Origin: Casuarius casuarius
Lineage: Eukaryota; Chordata; Aves; Casuariiformes; Casuariidae
NCBI GenBank assembly: GCA_003342895.1
Contig: PTFA01000011.1
Coordinates: 7,031,081 to 7,095,080 of the forward strand
DNA length: 64,000 bases
Direction of reading: 5' to 3'
Positions 26,391-37,889 of this stretch are shown piece after piece; within the stretch, counting starts at the first letter, position 1, and each line of letters begins with the position of its first letter. The translations under genes and the position numbers were made by a program. The notes beneath the pieces were generated by a model. It made no database searches. It was not told the DNA's origin and saw only the letters and a list, made by a program, of their open reading frames with translations.

Positions 26391-26628
26391 TGTGGGGGCA
26401 GACAGCAAGGGATTGGACAAGATAGAGTTAAGGAGCCGAAAGCCTTGGGAGGAATAAATAGCAGTATGTAGAAAAGGTAGTAGCCGCACAGAATGAGAAG
26501 GAGTGATGATGGGAACATGACCTTTGGGAAAGTACCGATCTGGGCTAGAGCTTATATAAAGGGCTTGCTTGCTTGAATAAATTTGATTCTGATCCAGCGC
26601 ATCGGAGTCCGTGAATCAGACTGCCACA
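26391..26628 (+). mobile_element. Solo LTR of an endogenous retrovirus (238 bp)
   Basis: The element starts TGTGGGGGCAG and ends CTGCCACA, so it has TG...CA termini within a short inverted repeat (TGTGG/CCACA), and a perfect 5-bp duplication flanks it. Inside, in the plus orientation, lie a TATA box (TATATAAA, 26,553-26,560) and AATAAA (26,576-26,581) just before the expected cap site, followed by a CpG-containing segment resembling R-U5. The poly(A) signal immediately upstream of the start region recalls the avian alpharetrovirus LTR layout, but the class is unresolved. No primer-binding site, polypurine tract, gag, pol or env follows, so this is most simply a recombination-derived solo LTR. 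Intact ends and duplication suggest a moderately young insertion. Confidence 0.85.
26553..26581 (+). promoter_or_regulatory. LTR TATA box and polyadenylation signal
   Basis: TATATAAA at 26,553-26,560 and AATAAA at 26,576-26,581, within the solo LTR. They would have driven and terminated viral transcription and could still act as a promoter or poly(A) site on the plus strand. Confidence 0.6.
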
Positions 26629-26633
26629 GGCTT
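26629..26633. other. Target-site duplication, right copy (GGCTT)
   Basis: Exact copy of the 5 bp at 26,386-26,390, abutting the CCACA end of the solo LTR. Confidence 0.8.
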
Positions 26634-26639
26634 GACTGA

Positions 26640-29600
26640 ATCAAAAGCAACAAACAAAACCTGTTCTTTTGCTATTTTGATAAACTTGCATGCCACTTAT
26701 AGCAAGAGAGTAAACTTTAAAAAACAGGTAAAACTTCTGTAATCTCACAAACAGTGATTTGGCTCAGCTGGAATTACAGATGAAGGTTTTATGTGCCTCC
26801 TCTTCTGTTTGTTCCTTTTTTGTGTTGTCACCTTCCAAAGCAAAATTCTGACCACAGAGCTGGGTGAAGGGTAGTGTGCTCTGAATCCCTGGGAAAGTAC
26901 ATTACTTGGCTGACAGCTGACCTGCCATTTATAATTAATATCAGAGCAGCAGTAAACCAAAATGACTACTTTTCCACCTGATATAACTTGTCTTCTGTCT
27001 TGTCCCCTTTAAATCTCTTCTGATGCACTTTATCTTTATTGGCATATCCTTCTAAAATCCCTTTCAATGCTGTGTTTTGATCTCTTTAGCCAGTTGATCC
27101 CATTTTATCACAGTGTGATTTTGTTTAATTGAACAACATTCTCTTAATTAAGAAATAATTAAAGTGGAATTCCACTTAAAATATCTAGCTCTTACCTTCT
27201 TTCCCATTTTGTTCATGAAGACAATCTGTTGGAACAGCTGTGTGAACAATGAAACACATCTTATATTAAGAGGCTAAAGTATTTTAACTGTAATAAAAGT
27301 TATCTTAGTACTGCAGATACCCAGAAGGGTCTTTTCACTCTCTTCCTTATCTCTTTTAAATCTCACAGAGAAATAAGAAATGTCTTCTCATCTCCTGGAT
27401 CTCATTTACATACTGTCAGCACTCTTGACTGGTCTCAAAAATCGACACATTCAAAAGAATTAGAAGAGGAATAATGAGATGAACTGTGAAAATAAGTGAG
27501 ATGGGAAAGACATGAATATTAGTGAAGAAGATACAAAAAGGATATAGTGAAAAAATGTGGCAGTTAAGTGACATGTGTGCATTTCTTCTTTTAACATAGG
27601 TACATAATTATTATTACTAAGTCTGAGAACCAATTAGACATCTGGGAAGAAAATTCTCTCAATGAATTTTCGTCCCATTATTTTTATTTGATATGTAATA
27701 TCACTGGAGGAAGGAGGGTTCAGAGCAGGACCTGAGTGCCCTTGGCTATCTCGTAACCAAAAAAAAAAAAAAAAATTATGTATGTATGTTGAAAAGCCTT
27801 TGGTACACCAAATCAGATCATATTAGTAACAGCAGCAGACTCGTGTTAATTTAAACTTTCAGTAGGTTCTACTAGTATCCCCTCAACTTCATCATTCCCT
27901 GGCAAGCACAAGGGGAAATGATGTGCCACTCTTCATTTTCCGAGGGAAATTATATGTCCACTTAGCATAGATCTAAATGATCACATAAATGATTAGATAG
28001 AGAAAATCATCTCATAAGGAAGATAGGTTAAAGGGCAAAAAAAAAGCAGCATATTCTTCCAAAAGTGGAGCAAGTGGTTGGTAGGTGGAGGATAAAACAG
28101 TATTATAGTAGTCGCCCTTCCTCCATAGCTGTTTATCCTCATCTACTGATTCACTTTAGTGCTTAATCCTTCACCTGTGGGAAAAAAATTGACACTGATT
28201 TAACTGGAAGGAGAGTAGATCCTTTTCTGAGAGGTGTTTTGAGTTTAGGTTGTTCTGGATCAGTATTAGGATTATTGGTTAGCTCAGTATGTTTTTTTCT
28301 AAAATCCAATGAGGTCTGCTTGTATTATGCAATATTTCATTCTTATCTTCAATACTTCCTTGAATTGCTAGCAGATAGTAAGCAAAAGAAAAATGGATTG
28401 AAGAATTGATGATAATGCCATCTACATTAAAACAAACAAAAAAATCAATGTGAAGAATGCATAGTTATGGAAATAATTCTTTTGCTTTCCCTGCTTCACG
28501 AAAATCATTTAGCTGTATTAAACATTCTGCTTAATACTTCTGCTTAACACTACAAAATGTATTTTATTTTGTACTGAAGAAGAAATGGTCAATGACTCAC
28601 ATATATTAATTCAGGAACATCTGCCTGCTTACAGATAAGAGTGAGGGGAGGAAGACAACTTTGTTGAGGCTCTTTCCTGAAAAAAACAATGTTTTCCCAT
28701 ATCAAAACAAAATGTAGAAGTAGTAGTTGATTAGTAGATTGACATTATTTCTCAGATGTCATTGTGTGGAGAAATGCTCAGGTATTTTAAGTCCCCGCTG
28801 TGTCTTTAGTCCCTGTTCTTGAAATATTTTAGAATTGTTGATAGTTCAAACTGTTGATAGTCTAAATTGAAGAAGTCTGTATAGCTCTAGTCATTTGTCT
28901 TACGGTGAAATTAAAATGACCTCTGTATTGTGTTCAGCTTTTGTTCTATTTTTTTTTTATGATTGCACAAAGACAACTCATTTTTGCTGAGTCCATGTAA
29001 AATAAGAAAAAGAAGAGACAAAAGTTTACATAATCCCAGAGTGATTTTGTATTGTGTATATTGTGAGTTTGAGAGAAACAAACTTCATTGTTTGCCTCAG
29101 ATCATTGTTTAAACATACACTACAACAAGTTTTTGACCTAATTTATAGAACTTGTGAAAACTCGGGGGGATGTGATTATTGTATATCGTGGTTAAGTCAA
29201 TTTCACCAAAGTGATTTAGTTAGCAGAAATGGAATTTTTTCAGGTATAATATTCTTCCTTGCAGTACTTGTTATCAGAAATAGTCAAAGCCAAAATTTTA
29301 TTTTCACATCCAATGTATTTTATTCTAATTACATTAAATTAATTTGACCAGGAAAAAAAGAGAGAACAGTGTGGGGAAAATGTGAATGATAGTCTACAAA
29401 CATGCAGAGAGACAAAATGGAATTAGTTTAGAAGATTTTTTAATGATTGTCCTTTTTAATAGCTAGGTGGGGTAGTGACTGAGACTGTATTTTCAATTAC
29501 TCTTCAGGTCATTAATGTTGATTACATTCTTCTTCTAACCATAAGTCTTTATTTAATGAAAATGTATGCCACCCACTAAGCAGGCATGTAGTTAGGGAAC

Positions 29601-29940
29601 AATACAGCAGGATTTGATTGCCCTATTAACAATAATCATCATGAGACTTTGGGAGTAATAATTTAATGACTTCTTGCACTCTTGTGCTACTTTTTGGTGG
29701 TGCTCATTTAGCATGTACTACAATGATATCTCTAATGAAATTAAAACTTGCCAGCAGGCATTATTAGCTAGAGATAGGCAGGTATTGAAATACAGGTCTC
29801 CAGTGACTGCCATTAAAATATTTGCGGACAAGGTAACTTGATTTGAATAAGGCAGGGTGGTCTCTCAGACAGGGAATAAATTATCCTCAATGACTGATGG
29901 GCTTCATACTGTGGAGGGAGGGGGGATTGTTCAGTTTGTT
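26640..29940. other. Non-coding stretch
   Basis: AT-rich, with 17 A at 27,759-27,775. The minus strand has one exon-like 42-bp segment at 27,196-27,237 (see findings). No repeat family recognised. Confidence 0.35.
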
Positions 29941-29949
29941 TGTTTTTCT

Positions 29950-30303
29950 CTTCCTCACGTCTCGCAATCATTCCCAGCCTTGTGGACGAAACCCAAAGCA
30001 GACAACACGGAGCTGCAACCGACTCGACCAGAGAAAACTGTGGGACAACTAAAGGTTCCCTTATATAGCGCTCAGTCTTGTTCTCAACCAAGTCGACTGT
30101 GAAACTCTCATGTCATGGGTGCCGGTCAGCTCATGCTCTGTTCCCTAAAGGATTCCTTGTTCTACACTCTAAATTGACCAGTGGAAACTGCTTTGCAGAG
30201 GCAGAAAATAAACTATCCCAGAAGACATTTTATTCAGTTTTATATGAATGATTACAGTTTTCGATGGGGCGGGGGGGGGCAGGAGGGGGGCGGCCAGGGG
30301 AGG
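29950..30303 (-). promoter_or_regulatory. Candidate promoter: CpG-enriched, TATA box, GC-box/G-rich run
   Basis: About nine CpGs lie in roughly 170 bp (29,956-30,124), close to the number expected without CpG depletion, whereas neighbouring kilobases have almost none. On the minus strand a canonical TATATAAG lies at 30,060-30,067, and a G-run with GGGGCGGGG-type GC boxes lies about 200 bp upstream (30,266-30,303). That layout would place a minus-strand start near 30,030-30,035. The plus strand also has a weaker TATATAG at the same site. A 52-codon open frame with an ATG at 29,971 follows on the minus strand and was not recognised. No retroviral LTR ends or duplications were found around it. 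Promoter function is inferred. Confidence 0.3.
30266..30303 (+). other. Predicted G-quadruplex motif / GC boxes
   Basis: Four or more G tracts (G4, G9, G6, G4) are separated by loops of 1-6 bases on the plus strand, satisfying the usual G3+N1-7 pattern. Embedded GGGGCGGGG and GGGCGG words match Sp1/KLF-type sites. Confidence 0.7.
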
Positions 30304-30653
30304 TATTGTTGTTGTCTGTGCCTTTGAAACTTTTTTACCAGGAAGGAGAATTTACTGTATCTGAACTGTCGGGTTACATATTTGCAAACATTTTCCCCTT
30401 ACTCAACTAATTCTCTGAACTTTATGATACGTATTCAAATTTGAAGAGTACATGGGTTGTACTAAGCAGAGATTGGTTCCTGATAAAACAGCAACAGCAG
30501 AGATGCAGTGTGCTTCGAGCATCAGAAGAAGGTGGACACGTATGAACGAACAGTTTGTTGCCTGAGTATTAGTATGTGAGGTCAGCCATGCCCACAGGGC
30601 CCAGTGCAGTTCTGCTGGTAATGCTGTTCCAAAACCTTTCTTCTCTTGTAAAG

Positions 30654-30764
30654 GACACTTCAGTTGGTGTAGCTACAAAAGAATTTCCTGTTTTTGAGAT
30701 ACTGCTCAAGTTCGTAGTTGCTGGATTATATCAGCCCATCACAGAAGACCCTGTTACTGAGCAG
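30654..30764 (+). CDS. Candidate internal coding exon (unrecognised)
   Basis: A 111-bp segment (37 codons, phase 0 at both ends) is preceded by a strong acceptor (CCTTTCTTCTCTTGTAAAG) and followed by a consensus donor (GAGCAG then GTGAGT at 30,765-30,770). The encoded stretch includes TKEFPVFEILLKFVVAGLYQ, a hydrophobic helix-like core flanked by polar residues. Sixteen of 37 codons begin with G and 24 with a purine, a bias typical of real coding sequence. The frame also stays open upstream to about 30,573 and downstream to 30,809. I do not recognise a family. The alternatives are a fragment of an old mobile-element protein or chance. No ATG with good context marks it as a first exon. Confidence 0.22.
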
Positions 30765-30809
30765 GTGAGTACTCCTAGTCCATTCCAGTGCAAAGTTAAA
30801 GTCTGCTGA

Positions 30810-33800
30810 AGTTTCTTAAAGCTAATCCATATAACATTGCACTGAAACTATCAAGGAGCTTTCACAAGGCCAATAACCATGTCTTAGCTCAGAGGTAGTA
30901 GCCAACAGCTGAAAGGTCATAAGAGGTGGCTTCCTTGCACCTTGCTGTGTAAGTGCTGATCAGTAACCCCAGTGCATCTCAGTGTAGGATCAAAGTGCAA
31001 ACCAACTTCAGCAATGGCTAAAGGTAAACCTGAGGATAGAGCTGTTCACAGCCAGTTATAGCTGAGAAATGATTTTACAAGCTGTTCTTTGTTGTCTCCC
31101 ACTAGTTTCTTACTGTCTCAGAGCCAGGAGGAGTTCCTGCTTGGTTTGTTTTCAGTCCATCAACTGGTCATACTACAGATGGCAGAAAATTTCAGCTTTC
31201 CAGAAGGTCTTATTCTCTCTTTACCCTTGACTCCAAAAGTATCACCATGCCCAATGAAAATAGGGGAGATTTAACCTTGTGATGTTAAGCAAATTAAATT
31301 TTCAGTTCACACGTAAATGCGGGCAAAGGTAATAATGTGTACATAATATAAAAAGATGACAGAACACTCTGCTTGTTTTCCAAACAAGCCACAAGGAATA
31401 CCTGAATTCTCAGTAAAGAGGGAGATTAGACTAACACTTGAAGTCAAAATAGATTGCATGTGGTTACCCTCTGTCTCATTCATATTAAGCTGACTGGGTA
31501 TTTATGCTATGCTTTGGACTGATGGCAGTAGCCTCGAAACTAGTGCAGATGCTCAGTTTACNTAGCAGCTGCTTTTGGTCTTTCTAATATTACTTGCATT
31601 CTTACTAATGTCCTTTGTACTGCCTGGTGCACTTGGCAAATGTTCAGTTTCTTGACTTGCACCTGGTGATGAAGTCAGGGAGAAAAACAATTATATGAGT
31701 TTAAGAGGACTTCATAATCATGTGTTTACTTTTCACTTGAAACATGTATTTAATGTGTTTTTCTATTTTTACCTATGATAGCAATTATACTTACTACTTC
31801 AGAGAACTTTTCATGTCGCCTCTTTAAACCATTGGGGATAGGAATTCTTCTAGAGTGGAAAAACATGACTGTAAGTAGTTTAAAAGTAGTCATTGTGTCC
31901 TAGAAGGTGGTAAGCATGTATAGATAATATCGTTATAACTTTACAGTACATACCAGTTTTCTAGCTAAAACTCTCTGCAAATGTAGAGAGTATTTAATAC
32001 AATTCTGTATTTAATGTAAATACAAATTTCTGCATTTAATGTAAAATCAGAAACAAAAGTAGATATCCACCTGATAAAGNAGATTGTATCCAGTTGTGCA
32101 GTGAGGCTTGCCCCAAAATTTATTTAGCAGGCAAAAGAGTGCTGTTGGCCATAGGCTTGCCCCACAATTGGACCTCCTGTGCTGTGCAGCAGTTACAGGC
32201 CAAATGTTTCCAGCAACCACCAGGCTCACTGAATATTCATTGTGTCCCAACAAAGATGAGAGTCAGGAGCAAGTGGGTGCTGCTAGAGCAATTTCTTTTG
32301 CCTGTTTCAGGACACTCTTCCCTGGTGGTTTCTTTCTCCTGCATGTGCCTGGATGTGCACCAACCTGCTGCCTGCAGAGAGCAAGTCTCTGCATGGCAAA
32401 ATGAGCATCTTGGATTAAAATGTTGCCTAGATGGAGCGGCAAAATCTTACTAGCATACTTGTGCTAATGCTTTTGGGATCTCTCCAAGCTTCAGGTGAGC
32501 ACAAAGGCTGTTTTGGTACCTGGTCCAGCAACCTTCTATTTGTCACAAATAGTGCTTTTTAACTGAGGTGTAGACACAAAAACACTGGTTTTGACAGAAT
32601 CTGGAATCTGTGGCTTTAGCAATGAAGGTTAAGGTTCCAACTCAAGTGTCTTCTCTGTCTCTTTGGGCCCAGGTTTCTGTGTTTGAATTGCAGTCTCCAG
32701 TTGCTATCTGGGCAAGCAGTAAAGTTTCATTGTCTATGGATATTTTATGTTGTATCGCAGGAAACTTCAGGACAAAGCCTAGTATTAAGTGGATACAGTG
32801 GAGAGCAGAAAGAAGTATCAGACTGGGTAGAACTCTGTAACAATATACACAGCAAAACTTCTGCATGATTCTCTCATACACTGTTATTCTTAAAAATGAG
32901 TGAACGTGGATGTCAGAAAACTAGCTGCTGTGCAAGGGTATAGCTTTACAAGAACAATTCAGCCTGTTGAGTGATATGATAGTGGGGTAGGTGCAGAAGC
33001 TTAGATGAGACCCAAAAGCAAAAACACATTTTAGATACTATGTTTTGGAAGGTAGTATTAAGCATATCAGCATTGGATGGCAGTATAACAGGAAATGTAA
33101 TGAATATCAATCACAGAAAGTGTGTCTTTATATCCCATAAATTCGCCTGAGACAGTCTGGCACACAACATCAAAGTTAAAGTCAGCTTTAGTGGAAGTAG
33201 AATTTCACCCTCAGTACTCACATCCAACCTGATGTTTTCTTCTATCTGCAAAATGTCATTGTTTCAGGTCAAACAGAAAGGGTGTTACACTCCAGTATTT
33301 ACCATGTCGAGGAAACATGCAGAAGTCTCACATGGAGTGATTCTGGTCACACAATAGGAGCCGCAATGCTGCAGTGGTATCTATTAAGATAGATTTTTGC
33401 TCACTTCAGAAAAAAATCTGTTTTATTTGCTATAATGGAAAAGAGTATGTCTCTTATTATGAAAAATGTGAAATTATTTCTATAAGACTTCTTTTCTTTC
33501 TTTTTCTCTTTTTCTTTTCTTTGGGGGGGGGTAAGTGTTCTTCTACAAGATGTATTTCTAGGCTCAAATTATTATTGTATGATTTAGTTATCTATGCAAA
33601 CCTGCTTTACTTAGATTCAGATCCACATACCATCTGCTCGGTATTGACATATATTTTATCATTCTTTTTATCCAGTGAAGAGATGTCAAGAGGTATTTGA
33701 TTGTGTGAAGTGTGGTATCAGATAGTTAAACAAAGTATCTCTATTCTATTTCAACAGCTTTTCTTTTACTTGCTCATAGGGTTGTTCTTTATTTTCTCCC

Positions 33801-36390
33801 ACTTTAAGGAGTTCTGTGTATTAATCTAAACTTTTATAGGAAAAAAGATATCTAGGGACATTTCACTTGCTGCCACACAGAACACACAGATTGAAAGAGT
33901 AACATTTAAACCTTGCGTTACTAATCTTTCTAGCTCTTCACTTGAGCAGTTCTTCCTCTTCCTTCTATCACATCAGGCAGAGCCACCTTTGTCCAGCATC
34001 AGGAGCTGATCTGTCTGATTTCTATTAGATTCCTCCCTTGATTACCCTCTCTACTGGCAACCAACACTGCTGTCTTTAGAGTATTTTCTGAATATGTGAG
34101 GTAGATATCAAATAGCTGTATCTAAATCTCTCCAACAGAAGAAATCTGACATTAAGAAAATTAAAATCTATTTTAGTCATACAACATTAAAACTGTTGTT
34201 TGACATTTAAAGGATTGTTTGGTGCAGATCTTCTATTGGATTTAGGTTGCCTTTTGAATAACATTTGAAAGGAAAAAATCTGCAAGGGAATTTTAGAAGT
34301 TGCTTTCAGAAAGTTAAAAAAAAAAAAAGGGGGGAGTTTGTCTGATAATCTTTCATTGTAAAGACTTTGATTTTAATTCCTGATACTTCCCAGAACTAAA
34401 GCACAGAAGAGAGAATGGAAAGAGCTTGGTGATTTGAGGTTCTAGGGTTATAATGACATTCTTGACAATATGATTAACAAGTAGGGGAAGGCCTGATGGT
34501 TTCAGTATTTCTATGTTACAACTGAAGAGACAAACCTGAGAAAGCATGAGTTCTCTTGCTCCTTTATTTCATAGAGTGTACATGCTAATTTAATTAACTT
34601 ATTTAAAAACTCTCCAGACTGGAAAAAAAATGACAGAAAAAACAATGCAGAACTTTTATATAATTAGGAAGAAAAGAGAACACAGGTGATTTTAGGGTGT
34701 TTTACTTTTAGATTTTAAACCCTTATAGCTCATATTATTCGGTCTGTTCTTTGACAGAGCATAGCAATTACTGTTCTCTCAGTGAAGTTTGGAGACACTT
34801 GGTATTCTTCAGCTTTGCAGCTTCGCTCATCAGTGTTTTATTTTGGTCGTATTTTTAACATCTCCAGAGACTTGAACACTTTTCTTTCCCTTGTATATAT
34901 CACTTATTTATCTTATAAGCATGGGAATGCTTTTCTGCAACAGCTTTTTTCTTCTAATTTCTTCTAGTGGTACTGTCATTGAATTAACGATTTTGGAGAT
35001 TAGTTTGCATTGTGGCATCTCTTTTGACAAAGTTAAGATCCTCGAAGTTGGGGAGTTTTGTGATGCTGTAATAACTAGGAGTTGGGTGTAGAAGAGGATC
35101 AACAGAGCTGCAGGAAAACCTTTTGGATGTGCAAGGGGAAGTTAGTATTTACTTACCAGAACTGTTTTGCCGAGTCTCGTTCACACACCCCATCCCACAT
35201 TCAAGAAGGTTTTCCCAACAGAGGATACATCCTGTTTTAAGGAAGGTTCATCCTCTTGTTTCTGCCAGAGATTCCACCTGGCCCACAAGGCAAAAGTTAA
35301 AAGAAGGCAAACAGGCAGCCTCTGCAAATACCTCTAAAGGACCATAGCACAGGAAGGTATAAACAAATGAGCAGACCATCCATCGTAAATTAGCTATGCA
35401 ACTCACAGGTGGCGAGGTTGTTGCACGCTTTTAGTTTCTACTTATGAATTTAGCTAGCCCATTCCCAACTGTAAAAGAAAACATACCACAAGAAGAGTCA
35501 CTTAAACAAAACTTCTCAGAATGTCATTGCGATGTTTTCATTTGATATTTCAGTGGTAGATGGTGGGAATTGTCTTTGCCTTTAAATTAATAGTCTCAAT
35601 TTAAATGCTTATCCTTTCCTGAGTTTTGCTAGATTTGACAGTATATGTTGTGTAATCTAAGGCTGACTGGCATTTCAGATAATAAAAAGCAGACTTTTGC
35701 TGGAGTCACTTTAGGATGTGGCCTAGCAATTTCTGTTCCTTTTCTTGTTTATTTGACAATTTTGTCCCAAGCCAAGAAATTTCAGAAGCAGTAAGTTGTC
35801 ACTTCCCCTGTTTTCTCTCCTTAACAGAGCTTACACCCAACTTTCCTATTTCTTCTCAAGTCCTTAAGCTATTTAGTATTGTGCTATCCTAAGGCTCAGA
35901 GGTGATACTGATACTGTGTTGCTGTCAAAGTAATGATGACATTGCAGAGATGAGTAAATCCATGGTGGATGTTACATGTCCTTCTCTCCTAGACAAGGAA
36001 TTGGAGCTTAGAAGAAACAGAAAAATATGTGTATAACCCTTGGGGAATCACTGTGGTCACTCCTTTCCTCATTTTATTTTTTCATTATCATTGACATTTT
36101 TGAAATGGAGCTTTGTTAAAGACTTCTGGCTTTTATCAGTGGGCTGGCAAAATAAGGCTTCCCTGAGGGATAATGCATATGAAAAAAGGAATTATGTGAA
36201 ACACTGTAATAATAATGTTGTGATGGTATCTTGCAAGATGAGACAGACTGTGGAGTAATGTACTACAGAGGCTATTTAAGAGCCAGAGCATAATGTCTTT
36301 ACTCACTTTGACTTCAGAGGGACTTATCCATAAAGTAAAGTGCTACTCTGTGAGTAATTCAATTGCCACTTAAGAAAGGATGGCTTTGTA
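30810..36390. other. Non-coding stretch with small repeats
   Basis: No supported gene. It holds an approximate 25-bp tandem duplication (32,003-32,053), an exact 11-bp direct repeat AGGCTTGCCCC (32,104-32,114 and 32,153-32,163), and a long pyrimidine run abutting nine G at 33,523-33,531. A GC-richer patch at 32,090-32,450 is open in more than one frame without coding bias. Single N bases lie at 31,562 and 32,080. Confidence 0.35.
32003..32053. repeat. Imperfect tandem duplication, unit about 25 bp
   Basis: Two adjacent units beginning TTCTGTATTTAATGTAAA and TTCTGCATTTAATGTAAA. Replication slippage is the simplest origin. Confidence 0.6.
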
Positions 36391-36394
36391 GCTA

Positions 36395-36490
36395 GGGTAG
36401 TCAAGCAAGTTGGGCTCTGTTCTTAACATAGCCACATTCTTCCTGTGAAACCTTGGAAGAATGATTTGATCAATCCCATAAACGGAATAT
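36395..36490 (+). repeat. MIR-type SINE fragment
   Basis: 'TTGGGCTCTGTTCTTAACATAG' then 'CCACATTCTTCCTGTGAAACC' and 'TTGGAAGAATGATTTGATC' follow the order of the MIR core: '...CTGGGTTC...', '...CCACTTACTAGCTGTGTGACC', 'TTGGGCAAGTCACTT'. Divergence is high. Assigned from memory of the family pattern. Confidence 0.5.
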
Positions 36491-37784
36491 TCACAACATT
36501 CTGATGTCTCAAATTTTTTAATGTGTTTATTCTTGCACAGAACACCTCTTAGATAATATTATTACCTATGCTTATGCTTTCTCACTACAGAGTTCTTAGA
36601 TCAAATCCCAAAGTTGTTCTCACAGTTTAGCTCTTGAACTGCCCTCTCAGGCATCCTGAATATGTCCCAGCTGGAAGTGAATCTTAAGGTGACCTAGATA
36701 TTACAGCCTGTCAAGGTACCCACAGCTGCAGTCTGGTTCTTTCACGCTCTAGAGTGCCAGAAGTCCCCAATATGTATCCAAATGGGTGGTATGATGGAGC
36801 TGCTGCTCCCTAGCTTCCATCTGCCCCATGCACTGTAACTGTCTCCTTGGAGAACATACACAGTCTGCTGATTTATAACAATATGGCAGTGACCATTGCA
36901 TGGCAGTATCTCAGCAGCTGGCAGCTGGTGGGATAAAATCTGCTAGTAACTCTAAGGTGCTGAGATACTTCTTCATCGACCATATAAATGGATTAAAAGA
37001 ATATGTCCCTAAATTAATTTCTTTGCTGCAAATCATTGGAACAGCTCTCAGCTGCAGAGGCAGCTTTATGAAATAGCCATAACAGCAGTCAAACCCAATA
37101 TATACTGGAAAAGGTGACCTATGCATAACTCTTTAATTCTAATTCTTTTTTCAGTTTGTGGTAATGTATTTGCTTATTACCATAGATGCTAGTGGTACAG
37201 TGAAACAAAATGAAATCCACTTCTGTTATATCTTTGGAGCCCCAATAGGGCAGGTTTTTCAACCACAAAATAGAGAAAAGAAAAAATATATATAATGTAT
37301 AATGGTATACTCTGTTTTCCCCTCTGTGGGTGAGATTTATAGTAAGAAAGCAAATGCTTGCTTGTTGGAAAAAGTGACCAGCCATCCACTGGATATCACC
37401 TTTTCAACTGAAGGGGAAATAGTTTTCCTTTTAACTAAAACTTCTTCTTTTATTTGTGTTAAACATATGCATTAACTCAGTAGATTCACTGCAGTGGGTT
37501 ATAAATTATATATGAAATAAAAAAGTCTATGCACAATGCACGTAGAGAATACAAACAGCTCTATGCAATCACTGCTGAGCTGTTGTACTTGAAGTAATTT
37601 CAACTCCGATGAAACGAAAAATCCTCACTACCCTTTTTCTTCAAAAGTAAATTGAGTGTGTCCATCCCCCCACCCCCAATCCAGGAGGCTGCTTTGAATT
37701 TGTACAATAGCATTTATCATTATATCTTATGGATAAGGCAATTAAAAGCTTAAGACAGGAAGCTCTGTCCAGCTATTTGCACAC

Positions 37785-37885
37785 AGTATCAGGAGTCAAG
37801 AGACTTGAGTTATGGTCCTGAGTTGACCAGTGATATGCTATCTATCCTTGGGCCAAGTGACTTCATATCTGTTGTATCTTGAAAA
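37785..37885 (+). repeat. MIR-type SINE
   Basis: 'AGGAGTCAAGAGACTTGAGTT', 'CCAGTGATATGCTATCTATCC' and 'TTGGGCCAAGTGACTTC' match, in order, the MIR core 'ggAcTCAgGAGACcTGgGTT...', 'CCACTgACttGCTgTGTgaCC' and 'TTGGGCaAGTcACTTc'. It is the clearest MIR copy in the window. A good acceptor follows at 37,939, but the segment after it is probably not an exon. Confidence 0.65.
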
Positions 37886-37889
37886 GTGT

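Noticed and set aside
29977..30130. LTR interpretation of the CpG-rich TATA region
   Set aside because: A TGTGG start exists at 29,981, but no matching CA end with a duplicated target (AGCCT) was found downstream.
32094..32453. 119-codon plus-strand open frame overlapping a second open frame
   Set aside because: Two overlapping frames and a minus-strand frame are open at once, which indicates low stop density from composition rather than a gene.
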